A DNA stretch of 64,000 bases, taken from the NCBI GenBank assembly GCA_017503065.1, contig JAFVTT010000010.1, forward strand, positions 1 through 64,000, written 5' to 3'. Made by a program: the position numbers and the translations under genes. The notes below the pieces were generated by a model. That model searched no databases, had not been told where the DNA came from, and worked only from the letters and a program-made list of their open reading frames with translations. The number at the start of each line of letters is the position of its first letter. Within the stretch, counting starts at the first letter, position 1. Positions 44,793 to 52,909 of the stretch are shown here, piece by piece. Source of the stretch: Bacteroidaceae bacterium. Lineage in GTDB: Bacteria > Bacteroidota > Bacteroidia > Bacteroidales > Bacteroidaceae.

Positions 44793-46280
44793 TTAGTTTT
44801 TATAGAAACTGGGCATAAACAGGAACAATACGGTGTATATCTCCAGACGTCCCACCAGCATGTAGAAACTCATCAGCCACTTAGCTACAGAGTGTATCTC
44901 CGAGAAGTTGTTGGCAGGACCTGTGAGTCCTGCACCAGGTCCTATATTACTTAATGCTGTTATGCTGCTTCCTAATGCCGTTACTATGTCTATTCCCATA
45001 TACGACATTATGATAATTCCTGCCATAACCAGTGCCATGTAAATAATTACGTAGCAAAGTGTACGTCTCATTCTGTCATTGTCCAGTACACGTCCTCCAA
45101 GGTTTACGCTAAGAACTGCTCTCGGGTGAAGTTGCTTGATGAATTCGTTTTGTATGGCTTTCATGGCCACCACGAAGCGTACCACCTTTATACCACCTGC
45201 CGTACTGCCGGCACACGAACCTATTATCATAAGTATCAGTGTTGGCATAAGGTACACGTCTCCCCAGGCAACATAGTCAAACTTAGTGGCGGCATATCCA
45301 GTACTGCTTATTGTACTTGTTACATGGAATAAGGCACTACGGAACTGCTCTTCAAATCCTACGGGCAATGTATGAAGGTTTTCAGATGTATGTGATGCAA
45401 AGTTGAAAAGCAGCAAGAACACCACCACCGCCGTCAGTACTATCTTCACGAAGGCGTTCAGTTCCTCGTTGCTTCTTATTATGTCCCACCTTCTTATTAT
45501 TGCATAGTAGAACATACCGAAGTTAAGACTTGAAAGGAACATGAACACCGATGCCACATACTCAATGTATGGCGAGTTGTAGTACGCTATGCTTGCTGTT
45601 CGTGTGGAGAATCCGCCTGTTGCCGTAGTGGTGAATGAATGGCAAATGGCATCAAAGGCATTCATGGGACCTGCATAGTAGAATAAGCCGCAAATTATGG
45701 TAAGTACCAGGTATATCATCATCAGACGTCTGGCTGTAGTGGCTATCTTCGGACTCAGTTTGTCCATGCCAATGCCCGACGTCTCGGCAGAGAATATCTT
45801 GTTGTTGCGCATTTCTCCTGTAGGTACCAGGGCAAAGGTAAATACCACTATACCAAGACCACCCATCCATTGCGTTATGCAACGCCAGAACTTAAGTCCG
45901 TGGCTGAGTCCGTCTACATCCGATATAACCGAGGCTCCTGTGGTGGTGAATCCCGACATGGCTTCGAACATGGCATCATCTATACTCATTCCTGCCAGTA
46001 ACATGTAGGGTATCATGCCTATCAGTGAGAATAGCACCCACGTAAGTGTCACCACCATGAAACTGTCGGCACGGGAGAAGTATTTTCCCTGGTCTTCGCT
46101 TGCATGCCTTGCCTTCCACTTGCCTATGCTCAGTGTTATGCCGCCTATAACGAAACTCAGTGCGGCACACGACATGAACACCCACCAGTCTTCCTCTTTA
46201 TAGAATAAACTGACGGCGCCCGTTATCAACAGGAATACCGATTCCAGTTGGAGCAATGTGCCGAATATGCTTTTCTTCAT
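44793..46280 (-). CDS. trkH: Trk potassium uptake protein TrkH
   Basis: A 495-residue inner-membrane K+ transporter subunit with the four-fold P-loop arrangement. Filter motifs are TTTGAS, TATGGFS, SSTGYA and SNIGPG, each with the conserved glycine. About a dozen membrane segments are visible. TrkH usually works with the peripheral regulator TrkA; no trkA gene is present in the window. A short heptamer array occupies the 25-base gap to nadB upstream. Confidence 0.95.
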   Translation of the reverse strand: MKKSIFGTLLQLESVFLLITGAVSLFYKEEDWWVFMSCAALSFVIGGITLSIGKWKARHASEDQGKYFSRADSFMVVTLTWVLFSLIGMIPYMLLAGMSIDDAMFEAMSGFTTTGASVISDVDGLSHGLKFWRCITQWMGGLGIVVFTFALVPTGEMRNNKIFSAETSGIGMDKLSPKIATTARRLMMIYLVLTIICGLFYYAGPMNAFDAICHSFTTTATGGFSTRTASIAYYNSPYIEYVASVFMFLSSLNFGMFYYAIIRRWDIIRSNEELNAFVKIVLTAVVVFLLLFNFASHTSENLHTLPVGFEEQFRSALFHVTSTISSTGYAATKFDYVAWGDVYLMPTLILMIIGSCAGSTAGGIKVVRFVVAMKAIQNEFIKQLHPRAVLSVNLGGRVLDNDRMRRTLCYVIIYMALVMAGIIIMSYMGIDIVTALGSSITALSNIGPGAGLTGPANNFSEIHSVAKWLMSFYMLVGRLEIYTVLFLFMPSFYKN

Positions 46281-46285
46281 TCAGT

Positions 46286-46320
46286 GTTTTTTCCGTTTTC
46301 CGTTTTCACCTTTCCGTTTT
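46286..46320. repeat. Heptamer array between nadB and trkH
   Basis: Read leftward: GGAAAGGT-GAAAACG-GAAAACG-GAAAAAA, the same heptamer family as 6-75 and 18596-18616. It overlaps the 3' end of nadB. Confidence 0.65.
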
Positions 46321-47901
46321 ATCATAAGCGTGCTTCGGATAGTCAATGGTGTAGTGCAGTCCTCGGCTTTCCTTCCTTTCCAGTGCGTGGCGTGTTATCA
46401 GGTAACCCACGTTTATCATGTTTCTCAGTTCGCAGATGTCCTTGGTGGGCTTTACTCTCTTGAAAAGATGTTCCGTTTCCTCGAACAGAAGGTCAAGACG
46501 TTCCCATGCACGGTGAAGTCTCAGGTCGCTTCTCACTATACCCACGTATGTGGACATAATCTGGTTCACTTCCTTCATGTCCTGTGCTATAAGCACCTTT
46601 TCCTCGTTGGTCAGCGTGCCCTCGTCGTCCCATTCCGCAACTTTCTCATTGAAGGTGTAGTTGTCCACCACCTCTAAGGAATGGCGTGCGGCAGCATCGG
46701 CATACACCACGGCTTCTATCAGGGAGTTGCTTGCCAGACGGTTGCCGCCATGCAACCCTGTGCAAGAACATTCTCCCAGGGCATAGAGTCGCCTGATACT
46801 GCTTTGTCCGTCAAGATCCACCTTTATACCTCCGCACATATAGTGTGCACAGGGTGAAACAGGTATATAGTCCTTTGTTATGTCTATGCCTATGGACAGG
46901 CACTTTGCATATATGTTAGGGAAGTGCTTCTTTGTTTCCTCAGGATCCTTGTGCGTTACATCCAGGCATACGTGGTCAAGACCGTGAATCTTCATCTCGT
47001 TGTCTATGGCACGTGCCACTATGTCGCGTGGTGCCAGGCTCAGTCGCTCGTCATACTTTTGCATGAACTCCTTGCCGTTGGGAAGGCGCAATATGCCGCC
47101 ATATCCTCGCATGGCTTCGGTAATGAGGTATGCCGGATGCTTTTCCTTTGGATTGTATAGTGCAGTGGGGTGGAACTGTACGAACTCCATGTCCTGCACC
47201 TTGCCCTTGGCACGGTACACCATGGCTATGCCGTCTCCAGTGGCAATGTCTGGATTGGTGGTGGAAGAATAGACGGCACCCGTGCCTCCCGTTGCCACAA
47301 CTGTAATCTTTGACAGATAGGTATCCACCTTGCCAGTTTCCGGGTTCAGGACATATGCACCGAAGCACTCTATGTCCGGAGTACGTCTTGTAACACGGAT
47401 ACCCATGTGGTGCTGGGTGATTATTTCCACGGCAAAATGGTTTTCCAGTACCGTTATGTTGGGGCTGCTCTTTACGGCCTCCATAAGACCGCGCTGTATT
47501 TCAAAGCCAGTGTCATCGGCATGGTGCAGGATGCGGAACTCGGAGTGTCCGCCCTCTCTGTGCAGGTCAAACTCTCCATCCTCCTTCTTGTCGAAGTTTA
47601 CTCCCCACTTCACCAGGTCGGCTATTCCTGCAGGTCCGCCCTTCACCACTTGTTCCACGGCGGCAGGATCTGATATGTAGTCGCCGGCAATCATGGTATC
47701 CTGGATATGCTTTTCAAAGTTGTCCAGTTCCAGGTTTGTCACCGAGGCTATTCCACCCTGTGCCTTGGAGGTGTTAGACTCTCCCAATGATGTCTTACAC
47801 ACAAGGGCCACTTTGCCCTTACCGCTCTGGCTCACCTTCAGTGCGTAGCTCATGCCTGCCACACCGCCTCCGATAACGAGAAAATCAAATTTTCTGATCA
47901 T
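46306..47901 (-). CDS. nadB: L-aspartate oxidase NadB
   Basis: A 531-residue FAD enzyme that oxidises L-aspartate to iminoaspartate, the substrate for NadA. The dinucleotide motif is VIGGGVAGMSYALK (residues 9-22), followed by SNTSKAQGGIA, the FAD/substrate loop GGHSEFRILHH and active-site sequences HPTALY and YMCGGIKVD. The C-terminal three-helix domain seen in the succinate dehydrogenase/fumarate reductase superfamily is present. It is the first minus-strand gene of the 37-48 kb block, with its own promoter. Confidence 0.95.
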   Translation of the reverse strand: MIRKFDFLVIGGGVAGMSYALKVSQSGKGKVALVCKTSLGESNTSKAQGGIASVTNLELDNFEKHIQDTMIAGDYISDPAAVEQVVKGGPAGIADLVKWGVNFDKKEDGEFDLHREGGHSEFRILHHADDTGFEIQRGLMEAVKSSPNITVLENHFAVEIITQHHMGIRVTRRTPDIECFGAYVLNPETGKVDTYLSKITVVATGGTGAVYSSTTNPDIATGDGIAMVYRAKGKVQDMEFVQFHPTALYNPKEKHPAYLITEAMRGYGGILRLPNGKEFMQKYDERLSLAPRDIVARAIDNEMKIHGLDHVCLDVTHKDPEETKKHFPNIYAKCLSIGIDITKDYIPVSPCAHYMCGGIKVDLDGQSSIRRLYALGECSCTGLHGGNRLASNSLIEAVVYADAAARHSLEVVDNYTFNEKVAEWDDEGTLTNEEKVLIAQDMKEVNQIMSTYVGIVRSDLRLHRAWERLDLLFEETEHLFKRVKPTKDICELRNMINVGYLITRHALERKESRGLHYTIDYPKHAYDKTER

Positions 47902-47989
47902 TTCCTTTCTTCTTTATTTGGTCGTGAATCCAGTGTCCGCCTTCATTTTATGTTTGGTGTGCGCGGAATTCAGTATCCGTTAATCTGCA

Positions 47990-48020
47990 CAAAGATATGA
48001 AAATAACCTTATACACGCAA
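47990..48020 (-). promoter_or_regulatory. Promoter of nadB
   Basis: Read leftward, TTG (48020-48018), a 20-base spacer and TATCTTTG (47997-47990). It drives nadB, whose start codon is 89 bases downstream. Confidence 0.65.
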
Positions 48021-48103
48021 GCACGCGCCCGCGAATTCGGTTTTATTAACGTTCTTTTGACTCATTATCATGCCCTGTGTTTATGTGTTTTGATAAAATT
48101 GTG

Positions 48104-48111
48104 TATTTTTG
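48104..48111 (+). promoter_or_regulatory. Candidate -7 box of the PBP4-like gene
   Basis: TATTTTTG fits TAnnTTTG and lies 30 bases before the start at 48142. A weak TTT element lies about 21 bases upstream. It diverges from the nadB promoter about 110 bases away, marking the strand switch. Confidence 0.5.
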
Positions 48112-48141
48112 TCGTTGTATAGTGCATTTCGATATAATCCC

Positions 48142-49164
48142 ATGAAAAGAACCATATTTTGCCTTCTCTCCGTTTTCCTGCTCTTGTCCTGTAAGACCAA
48201 GCGTGAGATAGTGCAGTTGGAACCGGAGATAAGGACCGTTTATGTTGAGCGTAACAAGGTTTCAGACGAAGACCTCATGCTTCTTGGCATGCTGAAGCAG
48301 GGTTTCCGTAATTTCAGCACCTCGCCGATATATTCCACCGATACATGGGAGGGACGGTTGCAATCCCGTTTGCTTGAACTCTGCAATTCGCCCATGTTCC
48401 AAAGCAGCCAGTTGGGATTGGTGGTTTACGACATTACGGATGGTAAATATATATTTACAATAAACGGTGACCACCGCATGCGTCCGGCATCATGCCAGAA
48501 ACTCGTTACGGCCATATCTGCCCTTGACCTTCTCGGAGGCGAGTACAACTATGTACCCCGCATTGATGAGGCTGGAGAAGGCTGGTGCTGGGATGATGAC
48601 ATCACGTCGCAGATGCCGTATCGTGAGCGCAAGAAATGGCACATGAACGAGGTTTTGCACATCATGATGAAGGACAGCGACAACCGTCTGGCCGAAAGTC
48701 TTTTCTGGCAACTGTCCACGTTTGGAGGAGGTCAGTTCGGTGATATAAAGTCAGTGGTGTCAAATATAGAATCGGTATTGCAACGTGCTGGTATTCCAAA
48801 GGATAGCGGATACAGGATAGCCGATGGCAGCGGGCTTTCGCTCTATAACTATATCACCCCTCAGATGCTCAATGCACTGCTTGTATATGCCTGGTGGCAA
48901 CAGGACATACGTGCCCACCTTGTGCCATCCCTGCCCATAGGAGGTGTGGACGGTACCTTGAAGAAGCGCTTCCACGGCACATCTGCCTACAACAATATCT
49001 TTGCCAAGACAGGTACGGTGAGCGGTATATCATCGCTCAGTGGATATGCCAATGGCGGTAACGGACACGTAATCTCTTTCTGTATAATAAACCAGGGTGT
49101 GCAAAGGGGAAGCATTGGCCGCAACTTCCAGGATCAGGTTTGCATAGCCATTACCGAGAAGTAG
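48142..49164 (+). CDS. PBP4/DacB-like D-alanyl-D-alanine carboxypeptidase lipoprotein
   Basis: A 340-residue S13-type penicillin-binding protein. The start at 48142 gives a lipoprotein signal (lipobox LLLSC); an in-frame start at 48109 lies within the promoter. The active-site motifs are S117-x-x-K120 (ASCQKL), SDN in MKDSDNRLAES and KTG in FAKTGTVSG. It is shorter than classical DacB (about 470 residues), so the extra domains inserted between the SxxK and SxN motifs are reduced or missing. Role: trimming or cross-link hydrolysis of peptidoglycan in the periplasm. Confidence 0.85.
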   Translation: MKRTIFCLLSVFLLLSCKTKREIVQLEPEIRTVYVERNKVSDEDLMLLGMLKQGFRNFSTSPIYSTDTWEGRLQSRLLELCNSPMFQSSQLGLVVYDITDGKYIFTINGDHRMRPASCQKLVTAISALDLLGGEYNYVPRIDEAGEGWCWDDDITSQMPYRERKKWHMNEVLHIMMKDSDNRLAESLFWQLSTFGGGQFGDIKSVVSNIESVLQRAGIPKDSGYRIADGSGLSLYNYITPQMLNALLVYAWWQQDIRAHLVPSLPIGGVDGTLKKRFHGTSAYNNIFAKTGTVSGISSLSGYANGGNGHVISFCIINQGVQRGSIGRNFQDQVCIAITEK

Positions 49165-49207
49165 TAAAATATATTTACTTGCATTATTGACTTATACAAC
49201 GAAGGAT

Positions 49208-50590
49208 ATGTTTAGGATACTGATACCTTATATTATAGTTGTGCTTTTTTCTTCACTTTGTTCCCATGCGCAGAAATTGGAACCATCTGCCAGTTGGACG
49301 GGCGAGTTATCCATAGGTACCAATAAACTTCATATAGGCTTTAACATAGAGACACTGTCCGATGGCACATTTACTGCTACAATGGACGTACCTGAACAGG
49401 GCGCCAAGAACATTCCCATAAGTGTATTGAAGAACGACTCCGATAGTCTCAACATATCCATTCCGGCTTTAAGGGCCGTTTATAGAGGTCGCAAGTTGTC
49501 AGCCGAAAGCATCGAAGGCAAATTTTCCCAAAACGGTGCTGTCCTTGATTTGAATCTTAAACAAGGCAAATCCCTTTTGAAAAGGCCTCAGACTCCCAAT
49601 GCACCTTATGCCTATAAGACAGAGGAAGTATCGTTCAGGAATGATGCAGAAGGTGCGGTACTATCAGGAACATTGACATATCCTATAAATTATAGTGCCT
49701 CAGCAAAGAAGCAGACGCCTGTTGTCCTTATGGTTACAGGAAGTGGAGGTCAGGACAGAAACGAGGAAATTTTCGGTCACAAGCCTTTCCTTGTTATAGC
49801 GGATTACCTTGCACGTCATGGCATTGCTTCCTTAAGGTACGATGATAGGGGAATGGGAAAATCCACAGGTCCCACTCGGGGTACGACAACGCAGAATAAC
49901 CTTGCAGATGCAAAGGCCGGTATATCCTATCTTAGCAAACTGAACAAGTTCGGTAAGGTTGGTGTAATAGGACATAGCGAGGGAGGTACCATAGCCTTCA
50001 TGCTGGGAGCGGAAAAGAGTGTTGACTTCCTTGTTTCACTTGCCGGTAGTGCCGCTAACGGCATTGATGTCATAGTGGGTCAGAACGAGGCTATGATGCG
50101 ACAACAGGGTGTACCACAGGAGATTATCGGTAACTATGCCAAGGCATTGCGCATATTGTATAAGGACCGTGTAGAGGGTAAGGAGATTAACGACCCTGTC
50201 AGGTACACAGAGGACTTGTGTAATGCTGAGAACCTCACTTTGCCAGGCGCTCTAAAGACAAACCTTTCCAAGTGCCTTTCAGCCGGTGGTGAGTGGTTTA
50301 CATGGTTCTTGGGTTATAGTCCTGCAGAGACAATAAGAAAGGTTGCATGTCCCGTAATGGCTCTGAACGGAACCCTCGACCTTCAGGTACTGAGCAAGGA
50401 CAACATACCCATAATCAGGGACAATCTGCCTGTAAACTCCAAGAACATCATCAGGGAATACGAATCTCTCAACCACCTTTTCCAGCACTGCACCCCTGCC
50501 ACGGCCTTGAATTACGGGGCAATAGAAGAAACCATATCCGAGGAGGTGCTCAGTGATATGGTCGGATGGATAAATGAATTGAACGACTGA
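49208..50590 (+). CDS. Exported alpha/beta hydrolase
   Basis: A 460-residue exported protein; the start at 49208 gives a signal peptide ending CSHAQ (Gln at +1). Residues ~25-125 form a beta-rich N-terminal domain, followed by an alpha/beta hydrolase. The nucleophile is S257 in VIGHSEGGTIA; the acid is probably in LNGTLDLQV and the histidine in SLNHLFQ. The oxyanion stretch is VTGSGGQDRNE. This is the layout of Bacteroidetes S9/esterase-like hydrolases, and the substrate is unclear. It lies between the PBP4-like and GH20 genes on the same strand (gaps 43 and 25 bases), so a three-gene operon is likely. Confidence 0.87.
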   Translation: MFRILIPYIIVVLFSSLCSHAQKLEPSASWTGELSIGTNKLHIGFNIETLSDGTFTATMDVPEQGAKNIPISVLKNDSDSLNISIPALRAVYRGRKLSAESIEGKFSQNGAVLDLNLKQGKSLLKRPQTPNAPYAYKTEEVSFRNDAEGAVLSGTLTYPINYSASAKKQTPVVLMVTGSGGQDRNEEIFGHKPFLVIADYLARHGIASLRYDDRGMGKSTGPTRGTTTQNNLADAKAGISYLSKLNKFGKVGVIGHSEGGTIAFMLGAEKSVDFLVSLAGSAANGIDVIVGQNEAMMRQQGVPQEIIGNYAKALRILYKDRVEGKEINDPVRYTEDLCNAENLTLPGALKTNLSKCLSAGGEWFTWFLGYSPAETIRKVACPVMALNGTLDLQVLSKDNIPIIRDNLPVNSKNIIREYESLNHLFQHCTPATALNYGAIEETISEEVLSDMVGWINELND

Positions 50591-50615
50591 AATCTATACA
50601 TTATATAATAATACT

Positions 50616-52277
50616 ATGAGAAAACTCTCTTTCTTTCTTTTTATCGCCTTGGTCATTGCAGGTACTCTTTCTGCCAATGCCCAGCGTGCTGAGTATGATG
50701 TCATCCCCTTGCCCAAGGAAGTGAAGGTTGACTCTGCCAATGTGTTTGTACTGAAAAACGGTATGGGGGTGTCGTTTGATGCTTCCAATGAGGAAGTTTA
50801 CAGGAATGTGTTGTTTTTCCGTCAGTGGATAGAGGAAACGACAGGCATAACACTGAAACTCGCACCTGGCGACAAGAAGGCTGCCATACGTATGAGCCTT
50901 GACTATCTTAAGGCCAAGGGTGAGGTGGAATCAGACCTTACAGAACAGCAAAAGGAGGCATATATGATAAAGGTGGACAAGAAGGGCATTGCCATCATTG
51001 CCCGTCAGCCTATAGGCCTGTTCCGTGCTGCCCAGACTTTGCGCAAATCGCTTCCCATTGTCAAGAAGGCCGACAAGGTGGAACTTCCCTATGCCGAGAT
51101 ATTCGACGAACCACGTTTCGAGTATCGTGGCGTACTTCTTGATTGCGGAAGACACTATTTTACCGTGGAGTTCATAAAGAAGTTCCTTGACGTTATGGCC
51201 CTGCATGGCAGCAACCAGTTCCACTGGCATCTTACCGAAGATCAGGGATGGCGTTTCGAGGTGAAGGCATATCCAAGCCTTGCCCAAAAGGGCAGTGTAC
51301 GTGCCGAAACGGTTATAGGTCCTGGAAATTCAGGTATATATAATGGTACTCCCTATGGTGGATACTACACTCAGGAGGAGTGCCGCGAGGTGGTGCGCTA
51401 TGCTGCCGAGCGCTATATCAACGTAGTTCCGGAGATAGACCTTCCCGGCCACATGCAGAGTGCCCTGCATGTATTCCCTCATCTCGGATGTACCGGAGGC
51501 CCTTATCCCGTGCGCACCTATTGGGGTGTAAGCCGTGAGGTTCTCTGTGGCGGTAATCCCGAGACGCTGACATTCCTGAAGACAGTACTTGGCGAACTCT
51601 GCGATGTCTTCCCCTCCAAATACATACATATCGGCGGTGACGAATGTCCCAAGCACCGTTGGCAGAAGTGTCCCACATGTCAGGCAAAGATAAAGGAACT
51701 GGGCCTGAAGAACGATGGCAAGCACACTCCCGAGAACCAGTTGCAGAGTTACATTAACCGCGAGGTGGAATCCTTCATGAAGGAACGCGGCCGTGCCATT
51801 ATCGGTTGGGACGAGATTCTGGAAGGCGGCCTTTCCGGCGAATCCATCATCATGTCATGGCGTGGAACAAAGGGCGGAATAGCAGCAGCCCGTCAGGGAC
51901 ACAGAGTAATCATGAGCCCCAATGTATTCTCATACATCGACCATCCCCAGTTGAAGGACCTTGGCAAGCAACCCCGTACTACGGACAGTTATATAGTTTC
52001 CGCCAGCAAGGTATATTCCTTCGAGCCCCTTATCCCCGACAGCCTCACCAAGGAGCAGCAAAGGCTTATCCTTGGTCCCCAGGTAAATCTTTGGACAGAG
52101 CACGTGGCATATCCTCAGCATGCCTTCTACCAACTCTTGCCAAGACTGGGTGCATCCAGCGAGGTCCAGTGGTGCAATCCCGACCAGAAGAACTTCGACT
52201 ACTTCAAGAAGCGTCTGCCACGCCTGAAGAAGTTGTACGACCTGCTTGGTGTCAACTACTGCAAGCAGTTGGAATAA
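50616..52277 (+). CDS. Secreted GH20 beta-N-acetylhexosaminidase
   Basis: A 553-residue GH20 enzyme that removes terminal beta-GlcNAc or GalNAc by substrate-assisted catalysis. Signal peptide ends SANAQ (Gln +1). A GH20b-type N-terminal domain (about 25-155) precedes the barrel. The catalytic pair D342-E343 lies in HIGGDECPKHRW. Other family motifs are QFHWHLTEDQGWR, DLPGHMQSAL and GWDEILEGG, and the substrate-stacking tryptophans are in NLWTEH and EVQWC. No extra binding modules. Likely the last gene of the 48-52 kb operon; complements the two GH84 enzymes. Confidence 0.95.
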   Translation: MRKLSFFLFIALVIAGTLSANAQRAEYDVIPLPKEVKVDSANVFVLKNGMGVSFDASNEEVYRNVLFFRQWIEETTGITLKLAPGDKKAAIRMSLDYLKAKGEVESDLTEQQKEAYMIKVDKKGIAIIARQPIGLFRAAQTLRKSLPIVKKADKVELPYAEIFDEPRFEYRGVLLDCGRHYFTVEFIKKFLDVMALHGSNQFHWHLTEDQGWRFEVKAYPSLAQKGSVRAETVIGPGNSGIYNGTPYGGYYTQEECREVVRYAAERYINVVPEIDLPGHMQSALHVFPHLGCTGGPYPVRTYWGVSREVLCGGNPETLTFLKTVLGELCDVFPSKYIHIGGDECPKHRWQKCPTCQAKIKELGLKNDGKHTPENQLQSYINREVESFMKERGRAIIGWDEILEGGLSGESIIMSWRGTKGGIAAARQGHRVIMSPNVFSYIDHPQLKDLGKQPRTTDSYIVSASKVYSFEPLIPDSLTKEQQRLILGPQVNLWTEHVAYPQHAFYQLLPRLGASSEVQWCNPDQKNFDYFKKRLPRLKKLYDLLGVNYCKQLE

Positions 52278-52336
52278 CAGCCAGAGCACAGGTCTCTATC
52301 CAACAAGCGGTATAACTAATTTTTAGAACACGATAC

Positions 52337-52371
52337 AAGGGCGGAATGAGAATGCAATCCATTCCGCCCTT
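52337..52371 (+). terminator. Hairpin after the GH20 gene
   Basis: A perfect 12-bp stem, AAGGGCGGAATG (52337-52348) with CATTCCGCCCTT (52360-52371), loop of 11 bases. The T-tract after it is short, so it may be a weak terminator. Confidence 0.75.
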
Positions 52372-52622
52372 ATATTATCCATACTCGCTCATTAATGACT
52401 ACTCGCTAATGATGCCACCGTAACACCTTTTTTGTTCTCCCGGACAACAAGGGTGAGTCATCATTGGTGACAAGGACGTGTCGTCCGGACAACAAGGGCG
52501 CGTCGTCGGGGAGGACAATTTTCATGCACACTATGGACATATTTTTGTTATCGGCAAATCATGCATCAACACCTTATATAATATACCCGAAAAAACTCAG
52601 TAGTACTTACTTGAGCAAGTAA

Positions 52623-52732
52623 AGGCCTTTACTTTGATGAGTTGAGGCCTTTACTTTGATGAGTTGAGGCCTTTACTTTGATGAGTTGAGGCCTTTGCCT
52701 GAAACATGGAGTCTTTTGGCTGAAAATGGCAG
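52623..52732. repeat. 22-bp tandem repeat array (AGGCCTTTACTTTG type)
   Basis: Three perfect 22-base units start at 52623, 52645 and 52667; two degenerate units follow at 52689 and 52711. The latter two are also present at 61385-61428, and a shortened copy at 60002-60027. Confidence 0.92.
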
Positions 52733-52893
52733 ATTTGCGTTAAAAGATGTGAATATGCGGAAAAAAGTCGTACCTTAGGTTAGCATTTCGGGTTTCTGAA
52801 GGGTATTACAATAAAAACACGAAGGAAAGAAATGGAAATCCAAACAACATTATGCCAAGATGTACAGAGCGGCACGCAGTTTGCTGTACGGTG
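52691..52893 (+). pseudogene. Duplicated sigma-factor promoter and truncated sigma-gene start
   Basis: The 141 bases before the ATG at 52832 align without gaps, and with only a few mismatches, to those before the ECF sigma start (61387-61527). The sigma coding sequence then follows, but with an 11-base deletion after codon 3 that shifts the frame. Similarity fades near 52893, where it joins the end of a FecR-type gene (TGTGGAGGAGTAGCAGGAATGA, identical to 62536-62557). The open frame from 52832 into the receptor is accidental. Confidence 0.85.
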
Positions 52894-52909
52894 TGGAGGA
52901 GTAGCAGGA

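Larger units (their letters stand above)
52278..52909. other. 632-base intergenic region: terminator, repeats and relic of a sigma-gene start
   Basis: No intact gene. It holds a hairpin after GH20 (52337-52371), a CGCTAATGA-type element (52387-52411), two CCGGACAACAAGGG units (52440 and 52485), the 22-bp array (52623-52732), and a copy of the promoter and 5' end of the ECF sigma gene (52691-52893) fused to the final codons of a FecR gene (52892-52913). Confidence 0.8.

Noticed and set aside
52832..52909. Alternative N-terminal start for the STN receptor (26 extra residues)
   Set aside because: These residues come from the frameshifted relic of the sigma gene. The signal peptide begins only at 52910, next to a GGAGGA ribosome-binding-like sequence.
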